This document shows, in pieces, positions 31,125-37,112 of a DNA stretch of 37,112 nt. This DNA comes from Patescibacteria group bacterium (lineage in GTDB: Bacteria; Patescibacteriota; Microgenomatia; JAADGY01), in assembly GCA_024277325.1 (NCBI GenBank), contig JAJRVN010000035.1, positions 1 to 37,112 on the forward strand, in the 5' to 3' direction. Every line of letters begins with the position of its first letter. Positions within the stretch are counted from its first letter, which is position 1. Both the position numbers and the translations under genes were made by a program. The notes under the pieces were generated by a model that was given only the letters and a program-made list of their open reading frames with translations, searched no databases and was not told the origin of the DNA.

Positions 31125-32087
31125 GACTGTGTCATTAAAGTCTGATTCGGTTTCGCCGGGGAAGCCAACGACTATATCGGTTGAGATGAGAATGTCGGGC
31201 ACCGCCGACCTCAAGCGGGAGATGGTTTGCCGGAACTGTTCTCGGCTGTAACCGCGGTTCATAAGCTTTAATATCTTGTCACTTCCTGATTGAAGACTGA
31301 TATGAAGATGGGGCATAAGCCGTGGGTTATTACGAAACAGATCTATGAATGAGGGAGTGAAAGAAACCGGATTGATTGAGCCAAATCGAATTCTGGAAAC
31401 AACCGTTTTGTCTAAAATAGTCTTGGTTAAATCTTCCAAGCCTTGACTTGAGACTTGGTACCAATTATTTTGCCGGCCGTTGCCGTCTTGGCCGTAAGCG
31501 CTGATATCAACTCCGGTTAAAACCACTTCCTTAACTCCGTCTTTTTCTGCGCGCTTAATCTCGGCTACGACTTGTTGAATCGATTTTGAGGCAGGTTCTG
31601 GTCTGGTATATGGAATGATGCAGTAAGTGCAGTATCGGCGGCAGCCATCTTGTATTTTTATAAACCGCCTGACCCGAGAAATTAACTGTGCGCTATTGAC
31701 CTTGTGGTTGCTTGGCTTTGGTTTTGATAAGGTTTGACCCGGCTTGATTTTAAGAAATTGTAGTGGATGTTGATCTTTGTTGTCGTTGCCATAAATGTAA
31801 TCAATCCCCCAACTTCGCCAGTCAACCGCCTTATCTTTCAGCCAACGTTGGGCCCCACAGCCCCAAGCGACAACAACTGCTTGGGGATAAAGCTTTTTTA
31901 ACCTTCTTAATCTTTGCCGGCTTTCCTTTTCCGCTTTAGCGGTGACGGCGCAGGTGTTGACGATGATCACTTGAGGCTGGTTTTTATCATAGAGGCAGCC
32001 GGCTTGGTTAAAGACGGACTCCAGCGAAGTTAGCTCGGCTTGATTTAATCGGCAACCCAAATTGACAGTCATATATTTAAATGTCAT
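31122..32087 (-). CDS. mtaB: MtaB-type tRNA methylthiotransferase, N-terminal and radical-SAM part (interrupted by in-frame TAA)
   Basis: Radical-SAM enzyme of the MiaB/MtaB group; MtaB adds a methylthio group to t6A37 of tRNAs reading ANN codons. The N-terminal domain binds the auxiliary cluster with three Cys (VNLGCRLNQAE, VNTCAVTAKAE, WGCGAQR). The SAM cluster motif is CRRYCTYCIIPYTR (C-x3-C-x2-C). Conserved stretches VVLTGVDISAYG, HISLQSGSDKILKLMNR and STDIVVGFPGETESDF follow. The frame then ends FNDTV-TAA, and the protein continues without loss after the stop. This part holds both clusters but lacks the end of the barrel and the TRAM domain, so the truncated form is probably inactive. 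Confidence 0.87.
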   Translation of the reverse strand: MTFKYMTVNLGCRLNQAELTSLESVFNQAGCLYDKNQPQVIIVNTCAVTAKAEKESRQRLRRLKKLYPQAVVVAWGCGAQRWLKDKAVDWRSWGIDYIYGNDNKDQHPLQFLKIKPGQTLSKPKPSNHKVNSAQLISRVRRFIKIQDGCRRYCTYCIIPYTRPEPASKSIQQVVAEIKRAEKDGVKEVVLTGVDISAYGQDGNGRQNNWYQVSSQGLEDLTKTILDKTVVSRIRFGSINPVSFTPSFIDLFRNNPRLMPHLHISLQSGSDKILKLMNRGYSREQFRQTISRLRSAVPDILISTDIVVGFPGETESDFNDTV

Positions 32088-32207
32088 ACATTTTTTGCCA
32101 GTATTTGCTAATGGATACTTAGATTATAGGCTATAAGTGTGTCTTTGATTAAACCGGCCATTAGTCAGCCTTGCCAAAGCGTTTTTACTTGAGTAGATAA
32201 GATAAGG

Positions 32208-32213
32208 TAAAAT
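32208..32213 (+). promoter_or_regulatory. -10 box TAAAAT, 8 nt before ATG 32222
   Basis: TAAAAT-acactcat-ATG fits the same near-leaderless spacing seen elsewhere in the window and would drive the 7TM plus ATP-grasp gene pair. Confidence 0.4.
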
Positions 32214-32221
32214 ACACTCAT

Positions 32222-33133
32222 ATGAAAATCAGCCTTAAAGTTTTGTTGTTAGCTGGATTGATTTTGCCGTTTCTTATATGGGCCAAGTCCGCTTCGGCCC
32301 AAACGCCGATAGCGACAGGTTCCTTTCTAGCCAGTCCGTCAGCCAAGGGATCGGCCAGCGCCAGCGCCAGGGTCAAGGCCAGCAAACAAAAAGAAGATAT
32401 AACTCAGCCAACCAAGCCAAAAAACAAACTGGAGCAGGTCTTGGCTAAACAGGTGATCAGCCAACCAACCTGGCGTAATTTTATCCGTTACCTGGTCCAG
32501 CAATCGGTTAACCACGGAGTGCCCATAAACACATTAGTCTTGATTCTTTTGTTGCCTTTGGCCGGAGCCATCATCGCTACTTTGCGCCACATGATCGGCT
32601 TGCGGGGATTGGGTATTTTCACCCCGACGGTTTTATCCGTCGCTTTCATTTCCACAGGCATTAGCGTCGGCTTGATTATCTTTTCAACCGTGGTGATTAG
32701 CTTAACGCTGGTTCGCTTGGTCTTGAAAAAGATTAAGTTTAGGATGCAATATTTGCCAAGGATGTCTTTAATTATGATTTTTATAACTTTATCCATAATA
32801 TTTCTGTTTTATTTTTTGGCCACCAAAACTCAGATTGATATCTATACCATCTCGATCTTTCCCATCCTTATCATGATGCTTTTGGCTGAGAGCTTTATGG
32901 AGGTTCAGATAGGCCGATCACTTAGAGAAGCTATCTATCTGACCATTCAGACTTTATTGATTGCTTTGTTGGTTTATTGGGTTTTGACCATGGAATGGGT
33001 TCAGGTGTTGATGATTTCTCATACGGAGGCTGTGGTTTTGGCTACGATTTTGTGGGATATTTTTGTCGGCAAGTATGTAGGTTTGAGAGTCTTGGAGTAT
33101 TGGCGGTTTAGGCGATTAGTCAGTTCTCGATAG
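32222..33133 (+). CDS. 7TM protein of the UUP1/7TM_transglut family
   Basis: A 303-residue membrane protein. A signal peptide (MKISLKVLLLAGLILPFLIWAKSASA, cleaved near ASA|Q) is followed by an Ala/Ser/Lys-rich, probably disordered segment (~27-75), then about seven helices from ~100 on. The core LRGLGIFTPTVLSVAFISTG...GLIIFSTVVISLTLVRLVLKKIKFRMQYLPRMSLIMIFITL...TISIFPILIMMLLAESFMEVQIGRSLREAI matches the '7TM fused to an inactive transglutaminase' family (FGTFMPVLIALAF, LFPMVILTMTIER). The transglutaminase-like domain itself is absent here, replaced by the short low-complexity stretch. The partner gene (ATP-grasp ligase plus retropepsin) follows after 9 nt, as in the known UUP1 gene neighbourhood. 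The exact function is unknown; export or surface display of a ligase product is plausible. Confidence 0.85.
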   Translation: MKISLKVLLLAGLILPFLIWAKSASAQTPIATGSFLASPSAKGSASASARVKASKQKEDITQPTKPKNKLEQVLAKQVISQPTWRNFIRYLVQQSVNHGVPINTLVLILLLPLAGAIIATLRHMIGLRGLGIFTPTVLSVAFISTGISVGLIIFSTVVISLTLVRLVLKKIKFRMQYLPRMSLIMIFITLSIIFLFYFLATKTQIDIYTISIFPILIMMLLAESFMEVQIGRSLREAIYLTIQTLLIALLVYWVLTMEWVQVLMISHTEAVVLATILWDIFVGKYVGLRVLEYWRFRRLVSSR

Positions 33134-33142
33134 TTGCAGGTT

Positions 33143-34429
33143 ATGAAGTATAGCCAAATCTTAGGCTTGAATGCCAGAAATCATGTTTTTCAAGCCCATT
33201 ACAATCGCAAGTCGGCCAAGCGGATAGCCAACTCAAAGCTAAATACGAAACAGTTTTTGGCTGCCCATAACTTCCCCCACCCGAAGCTTTTGACTATCTT
33301 TCGCGATTACCGCCAAGTTCTTGATTTTAAATGGGGCGACTTGCCGTCGGCCTTTGTCTTAAAGCCGGATAAAAGTTACGGCGGTGAGGGTATTATTATT
33401 GTCACTAAAGGAGGTAAATATGCCGGCGAATGGTACACCAATAACCACCAACTAAAAAACTCAAAAGACCTTCAGTTGCACACGCTTGATATCCTTGGTG
33501 GGCTTTACTCAACCCATAACATTCCTGATATTGCTTATATAGAAGAGTATGTGCCTATACACCCTGTATTCAGGCGCTATTTAACCAAAGGAACGCCTGA
33601 TGTTGGAGTCGTCGTTTTTCAGAAAGTCCCGGTTATGGCTTTTTTAAGATTGCCGACAGCCGAGTCGGGAGGTAAGGCCAATCTCCACCAAGGCGGTATC
33701 GGCGTCGGAGTGGATCTTGGCACAGGCATAACCACTTATGCTATTTACAGGGATGAATACATAACTTACTATCCCCAGACAAGGTATAAATTAAGGGGTA
33801 TTAAGATTCCGTGGTGGGATGAAACTTTAAAACTGGCGGTTGAGATCCAAGACAAAATAAAGTTGGGCTATATGAGGGTTGATTTTGTCATCCATCCGGA
33901 AAAAGGGCCGATGATTTTGGAGGTTAACTCAAAACCGGGATTGAGCATCCAGTTGGCCAACAGAGCCGGCCTGCGCAAGCGCTTGGAGAGGATTATGGAT
34001 CTTGACATAAGAAATGTTAATCATGGCATTCAAGTGGCTAAATCCCTGTTTGCCAGCTCTCTGATGGATAAAATTCAACAAAGGTACATTGTCCACCCAG
34101 TTGAGGATGTCATGGTCATCGGCAAAAGCAAAAAAATGACGGTCAAAGCTCGTATCGACACAGGTGCTTGGCGGTCATCGATCGATCGCCAGCTGGCCGA
34201 GTCATTAGGATTGCTTGACCCCAGCAACATAATTGGTCGAAATGTTTATCGGAGCGCTTTGGGCCGTCAGGAAAGGTTGTGGATAAAGCTAAAATTTAGT
34301 CTAGCCGGCAAGTATATCAACACGATTGTGTCGGTCGCTGACCGCCAGCAGTTAAGCTATCGCTTGTTAATTGGCCGGCTTGACCTGTCAAAGTATGGTT
34401 TTTTGGTTGATCCTCGGCCCAAAACTTAA
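33143..34429 (+). CDS. RimK-like ATP-grasp ligase fused to a RimB-like retropepsin domain
   Basis: A 428-residue two-domain protein. Residues 1-~290 are an ATP-grasp ligase of the alpha-L-glutamate-ligase-like type: opening YSQILGLNARNHVFQAHYN, ATP lysine and glycine loop KPDKSYGGEGIIIV (from Lys74), EEYVPIHP, and the metal-binding end FVIHPEKGPMILEVNSKPG (Glu260, Asn262). Such enzymes join carboxylates to amines, often adding glutamates. Residues ~318-428 are a retropepsin domain of the RimB/'ATP-dependent zinc protease' family: ARIDTGAWRSSID (Asp339) and LLIGRLDLSKYGFLVDP. In Proteobacteria these are separate genes; here they are one chain. I choose ATG 33143 with AGG just upstream; the track TTG 33134 is less likely. 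Confidence 0.88.
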   Translation: MKYSQILGLNARNHVFQAHYNRKSAKRIANSKLNTKQFLAAHNFPHPKLLTIFRDYRQVLDFKWGDLPSAFVLKPDKSYGGEGIIIVTKGGKYAGEWYTNNHQLKNSKDLQLHTLDILGGLYSTHNIPDIAYIEEYVPIHPVFRRYLTKGTPDVGVVVFQKVPVMAFLRLPTAESGGKANLHQGGIGVGVDLGTGITTYAIYRDEYITYYPQTRYKLRGIKIPWWDETLKLAVEIQDKIKLGYMRVDFVIHPEKGPMILEVNSKPGLSIQLANRAGLRKRLERIMDLDIRNVNHGIQVAKSLFASSLMDKIQQRYIVHPVEDVMVIGKSKKMTVKARIDTGAWRSSIDRQLAESLGLLDPSNIIGRNVYRSALGRQERLWIKLKFSLAGKYINTIVSVADRQQLSYRLLIGRLDLSKYGFLVDPRPKT

Positions 34430-34484
34430 AAAATACAAGAAAAACCAACATCCGGCAAATAATTTTAATAGCCATCGTTTAACG

Positions 34485-34490
34485 TATAAT
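34485..34490 (+). promoter_or_regulatory. -10 box TATAAT of mnmA
   Basis: A perfect TATAAT is followed after 7 nt by ATG 34498. Two ATG codons stand in tandem (34498, 34501), either of which would be at the very 5' end of the transcript. Confidence 0.55.
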
Positions 34491-34497
34491 AATTCTT

Positions 34498-35577
34498 ATG
34501 ATGAAGGTGGCGGTTGGTTTGTCCGGAGGAGTTGACTCGGCGGTCGCGGCCTTTGCCTTAAAGCAACAAGGCTATGATGTGGTTGGTATTTATCTGTCAG
34601 CTTGGTGCAATGATCGATCGTTGATTGACCAAGAGATGGCCAACCAAGTGGCCGAGTTTTTAAAGATCAAATTTAAAGTTCTGGACATAAAAAAGGACTA
34701 TGAATCGTATGTCATAGATTATTTTTACCAACAGTATCGCAAGGGCAGAGTGCCATCACCCGATGTTATCTGCAATCGCGATATTAAGTTTGGCTTGTTT
34801 TTGGATTGGGCGATGAAAGCCGGTTTTGACAAAATAGCCACCGGCCACTACGCTAAGTTACAACCAGGCCCGAACCGTCGTTTGGCCGTGTACCGACCAA
34901 AGGACAAAGCCAAAGACCAAACCTATTTTCTCTTTCAGCTAAGTCAATCAAACCTAAACAAAATTATTTGGCCATTGTCAGCCTTAACCAAAAAACAGGT
35001 CAGATTGATTGCTAACGAACATAATTTTCCCAATAAAGACAAACCGGAATCTATGGGTATCTGCTTTATAGGAGAGATTAACTTGGTCGATTTTTTAAAG
35101 CAAAGAATCAGGCCTAAACAAGGTCCGGTGGTGTCCACGGCCGGTCGGGTTGTCGGCGAACATAAAGGGGTTTGGTTTTACAGTTTGGGCCAAAGGCATG
35201 GGTTTAACATAACCAAGCCTGGCTTGTTGCCGCCAAAGGCGTTTGGTCCCAAGGGGTTAAAACCCCTATACGTTATCGGCAAGGAGACTAAAAAGAATAA
35301 GTTGGTGGTTTCAGACAAGTCGGACTGCTTTATTCAACAATTAGAGTTATCTGATGTTACTACCATCTGGCCGGATGAACCGCTAGAGGATAAAACTTTA
35401 TTTGTCAGATTAACCAACCTGGGGCCGTTGTTGGAAGGGAAGATCAAAAAAACTAAAAATTTTCACTTAGTTGCATTAACCAAGCCAACCTTGATCACCT
35501 CGCCCGGCCAACCGGCGGTTTTTTATGATAAAACCGACAGATTGATCGGTGGTGGGATTATAGAAGCGGTCAGTTAA
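34498..35577 (+). CDS. mnmA: tRNA-uridine 2-sulfurtransferase MnmA
   Basis: Adds sulfur to U34 of tRNA-Lys, Glu and Gln (2-thiouridine). The PP-loop VGLSGGVDSAVAA activates the uridine with ATP. The two catalytic cysteines are in PDVICNRDIKFG and MGICFIGE, as required for the persulfide mechanism. The family segments ATGHYAKL, KDQTYFLFQLSQ and YSLGQRHGFNI are present. The 359-residue length is normal. It is monocistronic, starting directly after TATAAT. Sulfur normally comes from a cysteine desulfurase, none of which is visible in this window. Together with tRNA-Ile(UAU) and mtaB it forms a small local collection of anticodon-loop biology, though the genes are not in one operon. Confidence 0.96.
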   Translation: MMKVAVGLSGGVDSAVAAFALKQQGYDVVGIYLSAWCNDRSLIDQEMANQVAEFLKIKFKVLDIKKDYESYVIDYFYQQYRKGRVPSPDVICNRDIKFGLFLDWAMKAGFDKIATGHYAKLQPGPNRRLAVYRPKDKAKDQTYFLFQLSQSNLNKIIWPLSALTKKQVRLIANEHNFPNKDKPESMGICFIGEINLVDFLKQRIRPKQGPVVSTAGRVVGEHKGVWFYSLGQRHGFNITKPGLLPPKAFGPKGLKPLYVIGKETKKNKLVVSDKSDCFIQQLELSDVTTIWPDEPLEDKTLFVRLTNLGPLLEGKIKKTKNFHLVALTKPTLITSPGQPAVFYDKTDRLIGGGIIEAVS

Positions 35578-35606
35578 GCTAATAGTTCTTGTTCGCATGA
35601 CGATTA

Positions 35607-35635
35607 TTGACAATTGATAACAGGTTCTTTATTCT
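35607..35635 (+). promoter_or_regulatory. Promoter of the glycoside hydrolase gene
   Basis: TTGACA (35607-35612), 17-bp spacer and TATTCT (35630-35635). The leader is about 10 nt, with GAGGTGGT just before the ATG at 35652. Confidence 0.5.
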
Positions 35636-35651
35636 TAAACTAAGAGGTGGT

Positions 35652-37112
35652 ATGTCCATTAAAACAAGGAAAAAGATTTTATTCCTAATTTCTTTTACAT
35701 TAGTGTTTGGTTTATTTGCCGGTTTGATTTTTGTAGATAAAAGTCTGCGCCGACCGGCAGAAATTATGATTTCATCGCCAGCCAAGAAACCACCAACCGG
35801 CCGACAACCAACGGTGTTTAATCCAGATTATAAATACGGCATGGATATTTTTGGTCCAAGTTGGCAGTGGGTTCTTCCTCGCCAACCTAAGGAAGGAGTC
35901 AATAACCCACGCAATTATGCTGTTTGGCGGTTGTTGGACAAGCGGTTGGATTTAGACAAAGTCAATTATGTTTTGTACAACTCAGCCAAAGCCGGAGTGG
36001 CCTGGAACCGCTTAGCGATTAGGCCAGGCTTTATCAAACTGCCTCAGTCGATTTATGAAAAAGAGTGGTATTGGGACGATCTTGACGCTATGGTTGATTT
36101 GTCCCGGGCTTACAACATCAATGTTGTCGGTTATATCATGGGCTCGGTTTGCACCAAAGGCCAACTGGAAGCTAACATAACCAAATGCCTTAATGATTAT
36201 TATAGGCACCCGCCGTCAAGCCGAGAGTGGAAGGCGGTTTTGGAAGCTATTTTCAAGCGCTACTCGTCTCCGGGAAAAGAAAAGATTTTATATTATGAAA
36301 TCTGGAACGAGCCGGATATACCCGATTTTTTTATCGCCTCAAGCCAGGACAATAGAGCCAAGGAGTATTTGAGGTTGTTTAAGGAAGCTGTTGAGGTTAA
36401 AAACCAAGTTAATCCAAATATCAAGCTCATTTTTGGCGCCATCAGTGATGCTTCTAGCCGCACCTTTCTTAATAACATCTTCAAACAACCAAACGCCAAG
36501 AATATCGTTAAACAAGCTGACGCCGTTTCATTTCATGCTTACAGCAACTACACGGTTAAACGAGATATAATCTCCATAATCTTGCGCCAAAACGGCATTA
36601 ATTTGCCCTTATGGTTAACCGAAATCAACAATGAATACAAAGCCAAGCCAACCAAGTCGTGGTTTCAACAGACATTTCGACAAATAAGATTAAAAGGCAA
36701 CCAGCCGGTCGTTGATAAGATTTTTTGGTTCCAGGCCACAACCAGCGGTTGGGGTCCCGGGCTGTTTAACAAGCCGGGCCAAAGATGGGAAGATACCGAT
36801 TATGCAATTAATAACAAAGATGATTTTTACAATCAGTTTAAGCAGAGTTTGAACCAATCGGTTTATACAGGACCATCCCTTGATTGGCGCAACCTTTTAA
36901 GTACAGGTCCTCAAATTAATGTCATTGTTACCAATAGATCTCTAGGCTTGTTTTCGACTGATTTATTAGGCCACAACACTAATCCCAAGATCAATTTTGA
37001 CCAGCCTTTTTATCTGAATCCAGCCAAAGCTTTAAAACCTGGCTTAATTAGAATGTCAGACCACCCGTTTATATGGCGAAGGGACATTAACGGTGTTATT
37101 CCTTGGTTTACA
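35652..37112 (+). CDS. Secreted or membrane-anchored glycoside hydrolase (clan A, GH39-like), 3' truncated by window end
   Basis: The ORF track misses this gene because it has no stop inside the window: 487 codons are open from ATG 35652 to the last base. Residues ~6-28 (KKILFLISFTLVFGLFAGLIFVD) are a signal anchor. The barrel domain carries NYVLYNSAKAGVAWNRLAI, YYEIWNEPDIPDFF with the probable acid/base Glu220, QADAVSFHAY, and LWLTEINNEY with the probable nucleophile Glu324, followed by DKIFWFQATTSGWGPGLF. This is the order expected for clan GH-A retaining enzymes such as GH39. A second region starts near residue 400 and continues outside. It probably cleaves an external polysaccharide or modifies the cell's own surface glycans; the substrate is unknown. 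Confidence 0.85.
   Translation, partial: MSIKTRKKILFLISFTLVFGLFAGLIFVDKSLRRPAEIMISSPAKKPPTGRQPTVFNPDYKYGMDIFGPSWQWVLPRQPKEGVNNPRNYAVWRLLDKRLDLDKVNYVLYNSAKAGVAWNRLAIRPGFIKLPQSIYEKEWYWDDLDAMVDLSRAYNINVVGYIMGSVCTKGQLEANITKCLNDYYRHPPSSREWKAVLEAIFKRYSSPGKEKILYYEIWNEPDIPDFFIASSQDNRAKEYLRLFKEAVEVKNQVNPNIKLIFGAISDASSRTFLNNIFKQPNAKNIVKQADAVSFHAYSNYTVKRDIISIILRQNGINLPLWLTEINNEYKAKPTKSWFQQTFRQIRLKGNQPVVDKIFWFQATTSGWGPGLFNKPGQRWEDTDYAINNKDDFYNQFKQSLNQSVYTGPSLDWRNLLSTGPQINVIVTNRSLGLFSTDLLGHNTNPKINFDQPFYLNPAKALKPGLIRMSDHPFIWRRDINGVIPWFT

Noticed and set aside
1-37112. Very frequent TTGGCC/GGCCAA words on both strands
   Set aside because: They largely follow from common codon pairs (Leu-Ala, Ala-Lys, Gly-Gln) in this genome; without counts against a codon-shuffled background no motif can be claimed.

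Overview
This window most likely comes from a Patescibacteria (CPR) genome, probably in or near the Microgenomates-type lineages, although the phylum cannot be fixed from sequence alone. The reasons are compact genes with 1-16 bp overlaps, short versions of universal proteins (ValRS without its C-terminal arm, a 214-residue SufD, a 245-residue HrcA, a DnaJ without zinc fingers), CPR-style small hypotheticals, and many genes whose ATG sits 5-8 nt after a TATAAT-like -10 box. TAA, TAG and TGA all end genes here, so the code is standard (table 11) and not the UGA-Gly code of Gracilibacteria/Absconditabacteria. No CRISPR array, insertion sequence, prophage or rRNA was seen, and no gene-free stretch exceeds about 225 bp.

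Layout. 1-2.8 kb: the 3' end of an adenosylcobalamin-dependent ribonucleotide reductase, an unknown protein that may have a dUTPase-like fold, a small Asn/Gln-rich protein, and a PduO-type cobalamin adenosyltransferase that would make the reductase cofactor. 3.0-5.7 kb: a membrane-anchored VirD4/TraG-like ATPase overlapping an FtsB/DivIC-like protein. 5.7-12 kb (minus strand): tRNA-Ile(UAU), a VanW-family wall protein, a UvrD-like helicase fused to an Fe-S RecB-type nuclease, a NUDIX hydrolase and a PAP2 phosphatase. 12.0-12.8 kb: a DUF5678-like protein, a retropepsin-like protease and a small membrane protein, followed by a hairpin with its own promoter. 13.0-15.5 kb: HPF-like protein and ValRS, converging on an EamA transporter with no base between the stop codons. 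16.6-20.7 kb: the heat-shock operon hrcA-grpE-dnaK-dnaJ with a CIRCE-like promoter and a hairpin terminator. 20.8-24.5 kb: a PEGA/SH3 lipoprotein and sufCBD. 24.6-29.1 kb: a divergent adenylosuccinate synthetase, a degenerate Fic-winged-helix protein, and an ATP-dependent DNA ligase broken by one in-frame TAG. 29.1-32.1 kb (mostly minus): two small unknowns, thioredoxin, and an MtaB-type methylthiotransferase broken by one in-frame TAA. 32.2-34.4 kb: a 7TM protein and an ATP-grasp ligase fused to a retropepsin domain. 34.5-37.1 kb: MnmA and a secreted glycoside hydrolase running off the window.

The most unusual points are: (i) two genes about 3 kb apart, each split by a single in-frame stop with intact conserved protein on both sides; (ii) the 7TM plus ATP-grasp-retropepsin cassette, a compact form of the UUP1/RimK-like/RimB-like module; (iii) a Fic domain with a destroyed active site, coupled to the interrupted ligase; (iv) tRNA-Ile with a genomic UAU anticodon; (v) widespread promoter-to-ATG spacing that predicts leaderless mRNAs, including one divergent pair sharing an overlapping -10; (vi) a candidate short hairpin RNA upstream of the HPF-like gene.
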